Assembly: GCA_003254905.1 (NCBI GenBank)
Contig: QANU01029826.1
Coordinates: 9,206-73,205 of the forward strand
Length of the DNA: 64,000 bases
Reading direction: 5' to 3'
Source of the DNA: Nissolia schottii
Taxonomy: Eukaryota > Streptophyta > Magnoliopsida > Fabales > Fabaceae
The notes beneath the pieces were generated by a model. That model did no database searches. It was not told the origin of the DNA and saw only the letters and a program-made list of their open reading frames with translations. The translations under genes were made by a program, and so were the position numbers. This document shows, piece by piece, positions 23,987 to 34,932 of the stretch; within the stretch, counting starts at the first letter, position 1; each line of letters starts with the position of its first letter.

Positions 23987-24392
23987 GTAATAAAGCATTG
24001 AGAAAAACCCAATTGTGAGTCTTGCTATAGCTAGCTTTGTTAACTAGTCTTATGGTGGAAAACTTGTTTGTGGATATATATTTCGTGTAATATATATAGT
24101 AATCAAGTGTGAATTATTAAACTTTCATGTGAAGTTTATTTTTACCCTAAACTTTGAAGCCCAATATTATCATTGTTTTGTTAAGGAAGATTTGTAAATA
24201 TTTAACATCTTAATTAGATTTGTTAATAAGGAGGATTGTGAATATTTATGCTATATAACATGGAAAATTAAGTGACCATGATTTCTCATATAGTCTTATA
24301 CAAGTGTGTTGCTAATTATCAAATAAATTTTAGTTATGTGGTCCCTCATATATATATATGTGTGTGTGTGTGTGTCTGCTTCCGTAATGCAG

Positions 24393-25112
24393 GGAAGGAT
24401 GAATATGGCTTGCACAAGTCTTTCGGAGGCTTAGGAGAACAAAACAATGATCAGGTTCTATTTGTTCATATCTATACATATTACATTTTTTATTTTCTAG
24501 AATAGATATAGTTTTGCTATAATCCTTGAAAATAAAAATTTTTGCTAGAATATAATTGCCAAAATTATGATGTGGAATCAAAAGTGTTTTACGACTTTGT
24601 CTCATTGAAATTATAATCACCATAAAAATTGTGGTTACATTATTATTCTGATTGTGTAGCATTACTAATCAAGGGTTTTACAAAGATTATTAGAAAATTG
24701 ATGTTTCGAACTTGTCTCATCTCCAAGTCTCCAAATAGCTAGATCTTGTCTTATTTATGTTCATGCTAGAACTAGCTAGCTAATACATGCTTGAAAATTC
24801 CAACAGAAGAAGCATATGAAAATGGTGGCAAAGGCATCAAAGTTCGCCAATTTTGCAAGTCCAAGGAGTAGTGGTCCCACCAACACAAACACAATTGAGT
24901 GTTCGCATTCACAAGATTGCAATGCTGTGAAGAGTTCCTCAAGAAATTCTGAACAACAAATTTCTCAAGAGCCACAGGGTCAGAAAGATGAAAGCCAAAG
25001 TCTTATGAATGAGGCTGCAAAAAATGAGATAGCAAGCCTGATCTATATGGATTATCGTAGGGGAAGGCCAAGCCCCAAGCCACCCATCAATAATCATGAG
25101 CCTGGAAATTGA
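24393..25112 (+). CDS. Second RGF/GLV-like exon pair (alternative terminal exons)
   Basis: Two further exons, 24393-24454 and 24807-25112, repeat the architecture of exons 2 and 3 of the preceding gene: a 62-nt exon entered in phase 1 and left in phase 0, then a last exon. Acceptors are AATGCAG and CCAACAG. They encode KDEYGLHKSFGG, then KKHMKMVAKASKF, a Ser/Gln-rich middle, and the end IYMDYRRGRPSPKPPINN plus HEPGN. DY...PPINN fits the RGF pattern, with two extra residues between DY and PP. No separate signal-peptide exon is evident between 23987 and 24392. The only in-frame upstream ATG (about 24281) runs through a GT microsatellite and lacks a convincing signal sequence. Joined to exon 1 (22928-23045) the frame is open for 161 residues. 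This is either an alternative isoform or a partial duplicate without exon 1. Neither exon contains a stop. Confidence 0.65.
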
Positions 25113-26259
25113 TGAGATCCATATTTAGAGTATAATATGGCATATATAATGTATAATATATATTTAGGCTCATAGTTTTGTGTCATATGGAGCTATAGCA
25201 ACTACCATATGTGGTATGGCCTAAATATATATATATATATATAATTAATAATATAGGTTAAATTGGTTTGCTATTATATAGTTTTTTTTTTGTCTAAAAG
25301 GCAGCGATGATAACTTAAAATTAAGTGGTTTTGCATTATTTTTGTTTTATTTTCATACAAATCAAAAATAGATATATGTAAAGCGTTTCTACGATTAGTG
25401 TGTTTTTTTTTTCTTCGATAAATTCAGGAAAATATTATCACATAAAATAAGGATAAAAATCACAATTACAGTGTTGCAATTTGAGTCTTGCACATTAAGG
25501 TTAAAAAAATACATTTTTTTCATTAAATTATAACCCATGTACATTTTTATTTATTTATCATTGATAATTGATTAATGGCTTAAAATATCCTAACGAGATG
25601 GGGGCGCTGGTTACAAATTAGTAGTGCAATTCGCAAACGACCACAAACGCAATCATCACAACCTCATATATATCCAAGACGATAATCTCAACAAAAATGC
25701 AATATATATACTCGCAACAACTAAAAATAAAAAATTAAATGAATGTTTAAACGAGACGCAATCAAACCCTTTTAATATAATGCATGGACTGAGGCTTTTA
25801 TTCTTGGTTGGAGTGAAAAGTTCAACTTACCCTAATACATATGCAAAAGAGTGATGTTATAATATCAATGTGTACTCATAAAAAGTTCAATTTTTAATAT
25901 TTTTTTATTTTGGTATTCTGGTAAGCAATTGTTTGCTGATAATAGTTGTTATCTAAAACACATGGACATGGTGAATCCAACAGTCATCTTTATATGTTGA
26001 GTTTCGAATCCCAGTCCATTTCATTAATTCACAAGGCACTTACTTGATTAGAAGAACAATCTTAACAATGTTGCTTTAAAGAACAAATAGTCTGGAGGCG
26101 TTATCAGTACTGCTATCTGGGACGAAACTCCATCTTGTCGTCATGTGGTTACACCGTCACCTCTCGTTGCCAATAAAACGGAGAAGAAGATAAATGTAAC
26201 ATTTGAACTCTTCAGAAAACTAGTATGAGCACGTGTGTGTATATATATATTATAAATGA
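25113..26259. other. Gene-free AT-rich region
   Basis: (TA)n run at about 25226-25243. A tRNA-B-box-like word (gtttcgaatccca) near 26004 lacks a convincing partner A box. No gene is supported. Confidence 0.4.
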
Positions 26260-27475
26260 TGACTAATCCTCCATTAATATAATTTTGATGAGAAAAAAAA
26301 AGTTATAAACTCTAAAAAATGCATAGTTCTAAGGAAAAGTTATAAATGATGACTAATACTCTATTGTTTTAAGGTTATATGGTTCGTGAAAACTGACCTT
26401 TAATAAAAAAAGTTTATTTTATAACGAAAAAGACAAGTCTATAACTTATAAATGATGATTATTACTCATAAAAATCAATTTTGATGAGAAGAAAAAGGCT
26501 GAAGGGTAGGAAAAATAAAATTTTTGAAAATCGTTTTTAGAAGAAATTCAAGGCTGTAGAAAATGAAAAATTACCATTAATAAAACAACTTTCTTTACAA
26601 TGAAAAAGACAACATATAAATGGTGACAATTATTCCATTAAAGTAGTTTTAATAAGAAAGAATAGGTTATAGGTTATGAAAAAATGCATATTTTCAAAAA
26701 TCATTTTTGAGCAGAAATTCAAGGTGCCTATAAAAAATGACCATTAATAAAAAAAAATTATAATGAAAACACAAGGCTATAGCATATATAAATGATTATC
26801 ATTATTCCATCAAATTAGTTTTGATGAGAAAGACGAAGTTATAGACTCTGAAAATCATAATTCAGCTGAAATTCGAGGTTATAGCATATGAAAAATGAAT
26901 ATTAATAAAAAAAAAAATTTTTACAATGAAAAAAATGACGATATAACCTATAAATGATTATTATTCCATGAAACTAATTTTGATGAGGAAAAGAAAGTTA
27001 TAAACATTGAAATATGCTTATTTTCAAAAAAACTATTTTTATGCAAAAATTTAAGGTTATAGCCTATGAAAAATGAACATTAATAAAAAAAATTATTTAT
27101 AACGAAAAAGACAAGACTATAACCTATAAATGATGATCATTATTCCATGAATCTAATTTTGATGAGAAAGAGAAGGTTATAGACTCTGAAAATGCATATT
27201 TCTAAAAATCATTATTGAGTAGAAATTTAAGACTATGCCTATGAAAAAATACCATTAATAAAAAAGTTTTGTTATAACATAACGAAATAGAAAAGGTTAT
27301 AACTTATAAATGATGATCTTTACTCCAAGAAATTAATTTTGATGAGAAAGAGGAAGTTATAAGCTATGAAAAATCCATATTTCTAAAAATCATTTTAAAA
27401 CAGAAATTCAAGATTATAACATATGAAAAATTATCATTTATTAAAAAGTTTCTTTATAACAAAAAGGCAATTTTC
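26260..27475. repeat. Tandem array of about 160-190-bp units (7 diverged copies)
   Basis: A unit containing AATTTTGATGAGAAAGAG, then GTTATAGACTCTGAAAATGC, TCATTTTTGAGCAGAAATTC, TATGAAAAATGACCATTAAT and TATAACCTATAAATGATG recurs about seven times. The GATGAGAAAGAG-like landmark falls near 26289, 26480, 26645, 26818, 26978, 27157 and 27337, so periods are about 160-190 bp. Units are diverged and non-coding. It is satellite-like in unit length. Confidence 0.85.
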
Positions 27476-28717
27476 TTTTTGTTATAGGCCGGCTTAGTGG
27501 GCTAGCCTTAACCCATCTAAAAATGCCAAAAATAAATTAAGTGAGCCGACATTTGAGCCATGATTAGGGCTGGTCCATAGGCTTGTCCAATAACCTACCA
27601 AAGCAAAATATAAAGTTTTTTTAATGTGGGACTGGTATGCAGGCTGGCACTGGCCCAGTTGGGCCTAACAGTACTACCATAGCCACCCGCTGCACGGTTT
27701 ACTGTCAATTAAATATATTTTTGCCCACATTATTTTTGTATTTTTTATCTAGGAAAATAAACATATCTAGAGAGGAGATAAAAACATGAAACTTAAATTG
27801 TTTTTATCTTGTAATAATTTTTTTACTTATGTACATGTGAAAGAGAAGGATAAAGGAGACTTGTTTTGAAATAATTTTTATAAATTTATGTATCTCCTAA
27901 ATGGAATAACATAAGAGACACGTCTTTGTTATCCTATCCCTATGTTTTAGATATATAAAACTTAATTTAAAATTTATTCCGAAATGACAATTCTTGTCCC
28001 CTATTATAAGCATATTTCCGTCCCCAGCCATCCCCAATCAACTCCATCTCCGTCTCCTGTGTCTTAAGAAGAGAGAAACCAAAAGCTACCTCAGAACCCA
28101 GCCTTCTTATGGTGGGTAAATCCTAGTAAAGCTGAGTTGGCAATTTTGATAACTCTCCTATCAACCTACATTTTATGTTTGATTTGTGCTACAAGATCAC
28201 ATGTTCCTTCATTGATCCCAGATTCTCGATCTCATTAATTCACGACTGTCACAACTACTACAATTGCAATAACGTTTTCCTTACTTGGCAATTATATCCA
28301 CTTAGATAAGACTTGTTGCCGATGTTGGAATGTAAACTCACCAAAAGAAGGAAAAACACGAACTTAAAAGAACAAACGGACGAGACGAGCAACCCAAATA
28401 TCATTTAAATCTCCGGAAAAAACATTGGCATACGCACAGATAATATTGTTGTGGCTCATAACCTGAACAGATTTATTCAAAATACTAACCAAGTGAACAT
28501 AACGTGGAAAAACATATAACAGAAAAGGACATATTCTTCACATATATATTGGTGAGTAAGTTCTCGCTTCTATTTGCTGATCCAGGAGCTTATTTACCTG
28601 ACAGTCTCCATACACTATCACACCTTAGTGCTGCGAAAACAAAGCCTCTCTGCATTTATCCATATATATTCCAATGTATAGCACGAGACACATTGTGAAA
28701 TCTCATTGATGCTGCTG
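27476..28717. other. Gene-free region with a GGCC-word repeat
   Basis: 27480-27720 contains many GGC(T)GG/GGGCC words (ggccggcttagtgggctag, ctggcccagttgggcc), similar in character to 1680-1940 and reminiscent of hAT-like elements. 28500-28717 should contain the 3'UTR of the minus-strand kinase gene. No other gene is seen. Confidence 0.4.
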
Positions 28718-30628
28718 CTAAAACTGGCATGAAGTTCCAAGTCTCTGCCTCTGTCTCTTGCTAACATTCCCTCGCTTGCAATTAACAAAAGCTGGGATCA
28801 ACAACCTCTGAAAATTGACAAGAAACTGGTTCCACTTCTCTTCATCCATATCTGTGAGCTTCACAAAACTAGAGCTTGTAGGCAACTCGTTCACACTAGT
28901 GTTTCCAGATGATGTACAACCCAGAAAGCCACTCTTTTGCTTCATGCCCAAGTGCTGCCAACTTCTCTCGCCAATTCCCGTGTTTTTCACAGACACGGAC
29001 AAATTCGATATATTAGGCTCCCCATTTCCTGCGATGTCAGTACATTCATCTGCTCCTAAGGTTATCTCCTCTTCATTCCCAGACTCATCCTCCATTGCAT
29101 TTTCCTCCAGCTTAGAAAGTGGGTTTCCGCCGTTTCTAGTTTTTGCTCCAAATTGAAAAGATGGCACCACTTTAAGTTTCTCATCAATATTTGCATTGAA
29201 GTCCAAGCCCTGATCCTCACAATCTAATTGAAACAGAGCCACATCTTTATCTCCTACTTCTGCCTCGGAAGTAAGTTCTTCCTGATGTAACAGTTTCTTT
29301 GCTTCAATACATATAAGCTCAAGCTCACTGGGCTCTTCATCATGACCCTGAAATTCCCTGCTCATCATGTCGCCAATCTCAGCTAGACAAAGACCAAACG
29401 CTGCGGCTTCCTTGAGGAAGACAGTGCAGAGAACCAAAACCCGCAAGCATGCTTCTCGAATCATGGGCAGCTCCATTCTAAGCATTTCTGAATCACGAAA
29501 TGGGTCTAGATTATGTATGTAGTCGAGCTCATCATCTGAGAAAGGAATTGAAGCCTGAGGCCAATGGATCCATTCAAAATATGGATCTTCCAGGCTTTCA
29601 GGGAGGCAAAGGCCATGATCAATGGGAACAAGCTCCACCTGATCAAACCTTCCAAGGCCTTCAAGCTTCCTGACCAGAAGGTTTCCTGCATGTCTGTCTG
29701 TATTTAAAATTCGAATGTCCAAGATCCCAATCCTATGAACAGCAGCAACAGGGAAACTAGAAGTTCCATGATCACTTGCATCAAAATCATGAGGAATGAA
29801 CTTCTGCAGTGATGCGATCTTGCTTGTTTGCTTCTTGCTATGACGCATATTACCATTAACCCGGTCATTAACATTAAAAATGGAATGTGTCACCTTCACA
29901 AGGGCAGTAGAAGGCACATTGGCAAAATGATCATGGTCAAGAAGGTAAGCTGCAACTTCTCTGAAACCTGTCTCCCCAACCCTCACTGAACGTTTCAGTC
30001 CTGGTTGCCCAAGGGCATTGCCAACAAAACCTTTAGGATTGTTTGGTGCATAAGGTTCCTCATCTGTTGGCTTCACAATAGCAACATTTTCGCCATCACA
30101 GTTTCTAAAAAAATATGCACCTCCCAATCCACTATGAATGGGGACTGGTTCAATGCCGACTTCTATTGCATTTACAATATCCTTAACCAGTTGTTTTGCT
30201 CCAGAAGATATAACTGAGCAACCTATAATCTCAATTGTTCCACTCTGATCTCTGTGCTGAAGATCCCTACCAGTAGGTGAAAGGCACGGGGTAGATGAAC
30301 TCCGATGTAAAAAGTTCCTGGTGAGAAGAAGTGGAGAATCATTTCTAACCACACTTAGATCATTTTTCAAGACCATGTCCCCACATATAAGCGAGCTTTC
30401 CTCTGTCGGGACATTGAACGTAACCTGTAATTTCCTCTTCACAGTATGGGCATTGTCACTTCTTTCTAACTCCATCCCCAAAACACACCCAGTTTCAGTC
30501 TGAACAAATACCCGTCTCCTCCCAGAGGGCTTGCTTTCCATTTTCTTATTTCCACAACCACTAGGAGGTCCTCTGAAGGTTGCAACAGCCATCTCAGCAC
30601 GTAAACAGGTGTCCAAATCAGGACACAT
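28718..30628 (-). CDS. Phosphatidylinositol 4-kinase gamma (UBL domain) family
   Basis: Uninterrupted 636-residue coding exon. The start is the ATG at 30628 (MCPDLDTCLRAEMAVATF), because Arabidopsis PI4K gamma 7 also has 12 residues before MAVA; the frame upstream lacks an ATG. Residues about 37-115 form a ubiquitin-like domain (RVFVQTETGCVLGMELERSD...GDMVLKNDLSVV). The kinase domain follows: glycine-rich GLGGAYFFRN, the lysine motif VAIVKPTDEEP, catalytic ILDIRILNTDRHAGNLL, and IDHGLCLPESLEDPYFEW in place of DFG. The C-terminus is acidic (DESGNEEEITLGADE) and ends in a conserved block near KLTDMDEEKWNQFL. Family members resemble type II PI 4-kinases, but plant gamma forms have been reported to act as Ser/Thr protein kinases with ubiquitin-pathway links. 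Catalytic residues look intact. Confidence 0.93.
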   Translation of the reverse strand: MCPDLDTCLRAEMAVATFRGPPSGCGNKKMESKPSGRRRVFVQTETGCVLGMELERSDNAHTVKRKLQVTFNVPTEESSLICGDMVLKNDLSVVRNDSPLLLTRNFLHRSSSTPCLSPTGRDLQHRDQSGTIEIIGCSVISSGAKQLVKDIVNAIEVGIEPVPIHSGLGGAYFFRNCDGENVAIVKPTDEEPYAPNNPKGFVGNALGQPGLKRSVRVGETGFREVAAYLLDHDHFANVPSTALVKVTHSIFNVNDRVNGNMRHSKKQTSKIASLQKFIPHDFDASDHGTSSFPVAAVHRIGILDIRILNTDRHAGNLLVRKLEGLGRFDQVELVPIDHGLCLPESLEDPYFEWIHWPQASIPFSDDELDYIHNLDPFRDSEMLRMELPMIREACLRVLVLCTVFLKEAAAFGLCLAEIGDMMSREFQGHDEEPSELELICIEAKKLLHQEELTSEAEVGDKDVALFQLDCEDQGLDFNANIDEKLKVVPSFQFGAKTRNGGNPLSKLEENAMEDESGNEEEITLGADECTDIAGNGEPNISNLSVSVKNTGIGERSWQHLGMKQKSGFLGCTSSGNTSVNELPTSSSFVKLTDMDEEKWNQFLVNFQRLLIPAFVNCKRGNVSKRQRQRLGTSCQF

Positions 30629-30767
30629 GAAAGGAAAAGGAGAAGGGGCAAACTTCAACGCCAGCTGCAGAGGTGGCAGGGGCAGAGTTTTTCTCTCTCA
30701 AGCAAACGCCAAACTTGAATGCTGGCACTTGATGTTGCAGAGAAGAGTTTTTACCATGAAAAATCAT
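30618..30767 (-). CDS. Upstream ORF overlapping the PI4K gamma start
   Basis: On the minus strand an ATG at 30767 opens a 49-codon frame (MIFHGKNSSLQHQ...FSFHVS) that stops at 30618, ten bases past the main ATG, in another frame. It lies in the last leader exon if the acceptor GGGTTTTACAG just upstream is used. A second upstream ATG, 10 bases downstream, opens a 19-codon frame. Ribosomes that initiate at the first ATG would bypass the kinase start, so this uORF could repress translation. Whether the peptide is conserved is unknown. Confidence 0.45.
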   Translation of the reverse strand: MIFHGKNSSLQHQVPAFKFGVCLREKNSAPATSAAGVEVCPFSFSFHVS

Positions 30768-32330
30768 AGTAAATTCTGTAAAACCCAACAAACTCCAAAA
30801 GTTTCTCACATGAGATCAGCTTACTCAGTAAAACAGATTTAATTCAACCAAACTGCTACATTGGAGATGCCACCTGATAATACAAGCTAATCAAGAAAGA
30901 AAAAGAAAATAACTTTTTAGATATATTACCAAAGAGAGATTAACAAACAAAGCTGAATACATTATCACCAGTGACTGTAAGCACCGGGATTACTGTGTGC
31001 TAGATGAAAAGAAAAATATGCTATTGATCTTTATATGGCAAACCACACTTGGATAACTGAATCAGGAAATTTTACTGGAAAGTATGATGTAATTTATGTT
31101 TGCAACAGTTGTAATTTTCTTTCGTTTCGTCCCTAGACCTAATCTCAACTACATCATAAAACATAATTTATTCTTCTTTACATTTCCACACATGAATTGG
31201 CCCGAAAAAACGGAAGTTCAAAAGCATTATTCAAAACCATAATTAATTGAAAACTTCTAGGTTCTAACTACCCTAACTACTCCACTAAAGACAAAACAAC
31301 CATCATAATATTATTATTATTATAAGAAGAAGAAAAATACAAAGTGGTCGTAATCTAGGACCCGAGTGATTTAATCTATCCATTGTCACATAATTGAAGG
31401 TCCACAACCTAAAATTGTACTGAAAATTTTGACTGCATCATGCAAATTGGAATATTCATATGTCAACACGATTTGAACAAAATTGGTTTCGGGTCACCCT
31501 TTTCTTAGAGAAAAGCACAAATTTTTGCATGCATGGATCAAAAACAGCACAACAATGTAGTCCATGCAATCTTCACGCACTGTCTGTCATATTTGTAACG
31601 TAAAAAAAAAAAAAAGGAATCCAACGACAATAATAACAAACTAACCAGAGATCACATAGCTTCAAGTTAGCGTAACCAGAAAATTCACAGATCTAATTTA
31701 TATTATTATTATTGTTACGTTATCTGAGTACACAAAAGCAAAACAAACATCACAGATCAAGCGATTAAAAAAACCCGAGAAGATTACAACTACAAAAATA
31801 ACTAAAAATCCAGACACGTCTTAGATGAATTGCAAATTTTTTTTCGTTAACAGAAATTTCAAATTAATCGTGTAAGATACGATGTAATAAAAAATCAATT
31901 AATGAAATCGGATAAGATTTTTGCCTTCTTCAACCTCCTGAAAGAGCTAACACGCCACAAATCTCACAAGCCATCGCTGAACAGCTTTACCTTTATCAAT
32001 ATATCTACAACAAAACAGCAACCGAAATTAAAACGAAACATCTAATCATAATTTTCGAAATTAAAGCAAAAAAAAATTAGATTAAAAAAAACGTTCAATC
32101 ATGCGATTCCTCTTTTTTTTATTATTTCAAAGGAACGAACGATTCGGTTCGGAAATTTGATTACACTGCAAAACGGAAGGAAAGAGTTATAAGAGAGATA
32201 TGAAACTGACCGGCGACGGAGAGATTGGGGGATGGAACGGCGGCGCGTGGGGAGGAGGCACCGCCGTGTACGGCGGATGAGAGATCGGAAGAGAGGGGCG
32301 AATGTGTCAGTTGGTGGTACTGTCCCGCCC
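30768..32330 (-). promoter_or_regulatory. Leader intron(s) and promoter side of the PI4K gamma gene
   Basis: Minus-strand reading: a GC-rich first leader segment at about 32213-32330 ends at a good donor (GCCGGTCAGT). The last leader exon begins after GGGTTTTACAG near 30782. A possible middle leader exon near 31925-31995 contains a short ATG frame (MACEICGVLALSGG). Long 5'UTR introns are common in this family. Positions are inferred from splice consensus alone. 32232-32429 is open on the plus strand, but I consider it a shadow of the leader. Confidence 0.45.
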
Positions 32331-34586
32331 GCTTCTGGAGGTTATTTTCATTCTATTGACGAGAGAGTGAAGCGGGATAGTACGGTCTATGGGGTTAACG
32401 AATTCTTGTATTTATATAAAAATAAATAATATTTTTTAATTAAATTGAATTACTATAATGAACTAATTAAATTATAAACTGGTTATCAATTTTATTTTGG
32501 ATTTAATGTGAAGTATTGCATGTGCAAAAGAATTTTACACTTTCATTCAATTATATATTATTATATCATAAAATATAATTAATTATTTATACCAATATTT
32601 TAAAGATCATTTAAATAAAATAAATTAATTAGATGACATCATGCATCTAAACAAACTCTTTTGTTTTTTATTAGGAAAAATAAATTTATTCTTTTCTCTT
32701 ACCATTATAACATTTGGTTGGATAAAGTGGTCTGTCATTTGTTTTAATCAAATAAAATATTGAATTTAAGTCTTACAATATTGAAAAAAATTAACATTAA
32801 AAGAGTTTTATCTTTATGTTTTGCTCAAGTAAAATTTGGTAGTTTCAATAGGTTTTAAATATCAATGATTTTGATATATTGATAATAAATTTTTTAAAAG
32901 AAATTATAAATCCCTTTTTTTAATTACTTCATAACATGAACATTTTTTTATAGAGAAAATTGGGACAGTGCATCAACAAATTTTCGACACGTGGGGGCGA
33001 CTGGGTCCTATGAGAGGCACGTGGCAGAAGTTGAAATGGAGTGTCATATTTCATTTTGATGTTTGTGTCATTTTTTTTATACTATTGATAATTTGTGTTG
33101 TCTTTTTTCTCTTGGTTAGTTATAGTTACATCTGACCTGATAATTATAAAAACCTTAAAAAAAACAAAATGAAGCTCATGGTGGATATCATTTTTATTAT
33201 CAAAGTTTTCTTATAAGAATTATTTTTGCAGGTTAATAGACTCAACGTTCCTCTGAAATTTTATTTAAAAAAATCACCGTTCCCTTATATTGTTTTAATC
33301 TATGCAAATTAAAAGTTTATACACTTTAATGACAAAGTGGTCATTCAATTCCATGTACTCGATAGTGTATCATATTTTCCAATTAAATACTTTTCATATT
33401 CTTATTTAATTTACATATTAAAAGTAATAGTAACATTAACTTAATCTACACAAATCAAAAGCTTAAATGGTTAAATTTCAAGCCTTCGGTTGAAAGCTAA
33501 CTCCGTAATTGGGTAACGTATCTGGTATGTTCTTAGATGAAAAGAACTTTTAGTGTGCATTCCAAACTAACCGGTTAATGTAGGTTAAGGGTAATATTTA
33601 TTTAAGCAATGTGTGGCAAAGACATTATTGTCCCTCAGCTAAAATACCATAGTATCCCTCAACTCTAATTTCCGCAGCCCCTTTCCTTTTTCCTCTCGTG
33701 CCTTCGTCTGTAGCCGTGTGGTACTTGATTGTGGGGGCTTCGCCGGTGTAAGGCAGCAGCCGTGGCCGCCCGCCACTAGATGGTAAAGCTAAACATTTGC
33801 CGATCGAGGTAGATGTGGTGGAGTAAACCAAAATTTATTCACCCATTCATTTCAATTAATGGGGGTTGTAAATGAAATGTACCGTTTTGTTTCGTTTCTT
33901 CCATCAAGATACGTAAATTTATTCATGTCTATGCCCTTATATGTAAAATCACCACTTAATTAAATTTTCTCTTTTTTCGAAATTCAAAAAACCAACCAAC
34001 CGGCACACCCAATAATTAACCGCGTCTCCACATAACTGCTGACTACCATAAATTCCCTCTCTTCATACCAACCGTCAGATTATTTTCACACACAATCCAA
34101 TGGTCTTCATCTAAAACTACGGTATGCCAAAGGAGTGTGCACTCAATGTGCATTTATTATACATGCACACCGTATACATTATCCCTTAATTGCCGTTGGT
34201 TTGGCTTTACTTGTAATTCATATTCGTGCATTTCATTGGTTAATTCCATTAGAATAATGACATAGGAAATTAACATAAGCACGGCTTTTGGTTTAGTTTA
34301 TATTTTTTTTTACACTAAATAGGTTGTCCAATATAGAATATTGAGCATTTTGCATTTTTATAACTTAGAACTCTTTGTTAAAAGAGACATACTCACCCTA
34401 ATAAATTCAAAATTTTGAAGGGTAGTTAATTATTATTAGTATTGGCGATGGACATCTCTAAACAAAAACAAATCCTTAGGTATATAAGTATAGACTCAGT
34501 CCATAATTATTTCTAGTACTTTAGGTTTCTCATTTATGTTTCTTTAGTCCACGTATTTTTTTATATGGTTTCTTACATGGTTCATG
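32331..34586. other. Gene-free AT-rich region
   Basis: 32331-33600 is AT-rich upstream DNA. 33620-33840 is slightly GC-richer with an open minus frame that has no recognisable similarity. Nothing else is identified. Confidence 0.4.
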
Positions 34587-34932
34587 GAGTAAATACTCCT
34601 TACTAATAAATTTTTTCTTTTTTTTTTATCATTTTTAAAAATAAATTATCAAAATTTATCATTATTGTATGTTTTATATGATTGTAACAAACATTTCATT
34701 AGTCAAATTATTGAAATAACTAACTTGTAAAGAATTTAAATAATTGCAGACCATTTGAGATTACGATGCATCTTTTTATAAATATTATATTAAACATTAT
34801 TAATTTATCACATTATATCATATAATACATCAATATGTCATATTAAATTATGAAATAATGACAAAATTTAACAAATTTAATTTTAAAAATTATAAAAAAA
34901 TAGACAAATTTAATAAGAAGAATATTTATCTC
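34587..34932. mobile_element. MITE with long terminal inverted repeats, copy 2
   Basis: The ends are inverted copies (left GAGTAAATACTCCTTACTAA; right, reversed, GAGATAAATATTCTTCTTAT) and the core AATTGCAGACCATTTGAGAT matches, in reverse, the core of the MITE at 17542-17930. Non-coding. Confidence 0.7.

Noticed and set aside
24272..24392. Possible own first exon (signal peptide) for the second RGF exon set
   Set aside because: The in-frame ATG at about 24281 leads through TA/GT microsatellites into a Cys/Val repeat; it does not look like a signal peptide. Kept only as a caveat to the shared-exon idea.
25995..26015. tRNA or SINE from a GTTTCGAATCCCA B-box-like word
   Set aside because: No A box, cloverleaf or family partner could be found.
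30629..30658. Extension of the PI4K gamma frame by 10 residues
   Set aside because: It has no ATG (begins TTG); the ATG at 30628 matches the family N-terminus in length.
32232..32429. Arg-rich 65-codon plus frame
   Set aside because: Opposite strand of the GC-rich leader of the PI4K gamma gene; composition explains the openness.
33625..33831. 68-codon minus frame in a slightly GC-rich patch
   Set aside because: No recognisable motif, no splice context and no neighbouring exons.
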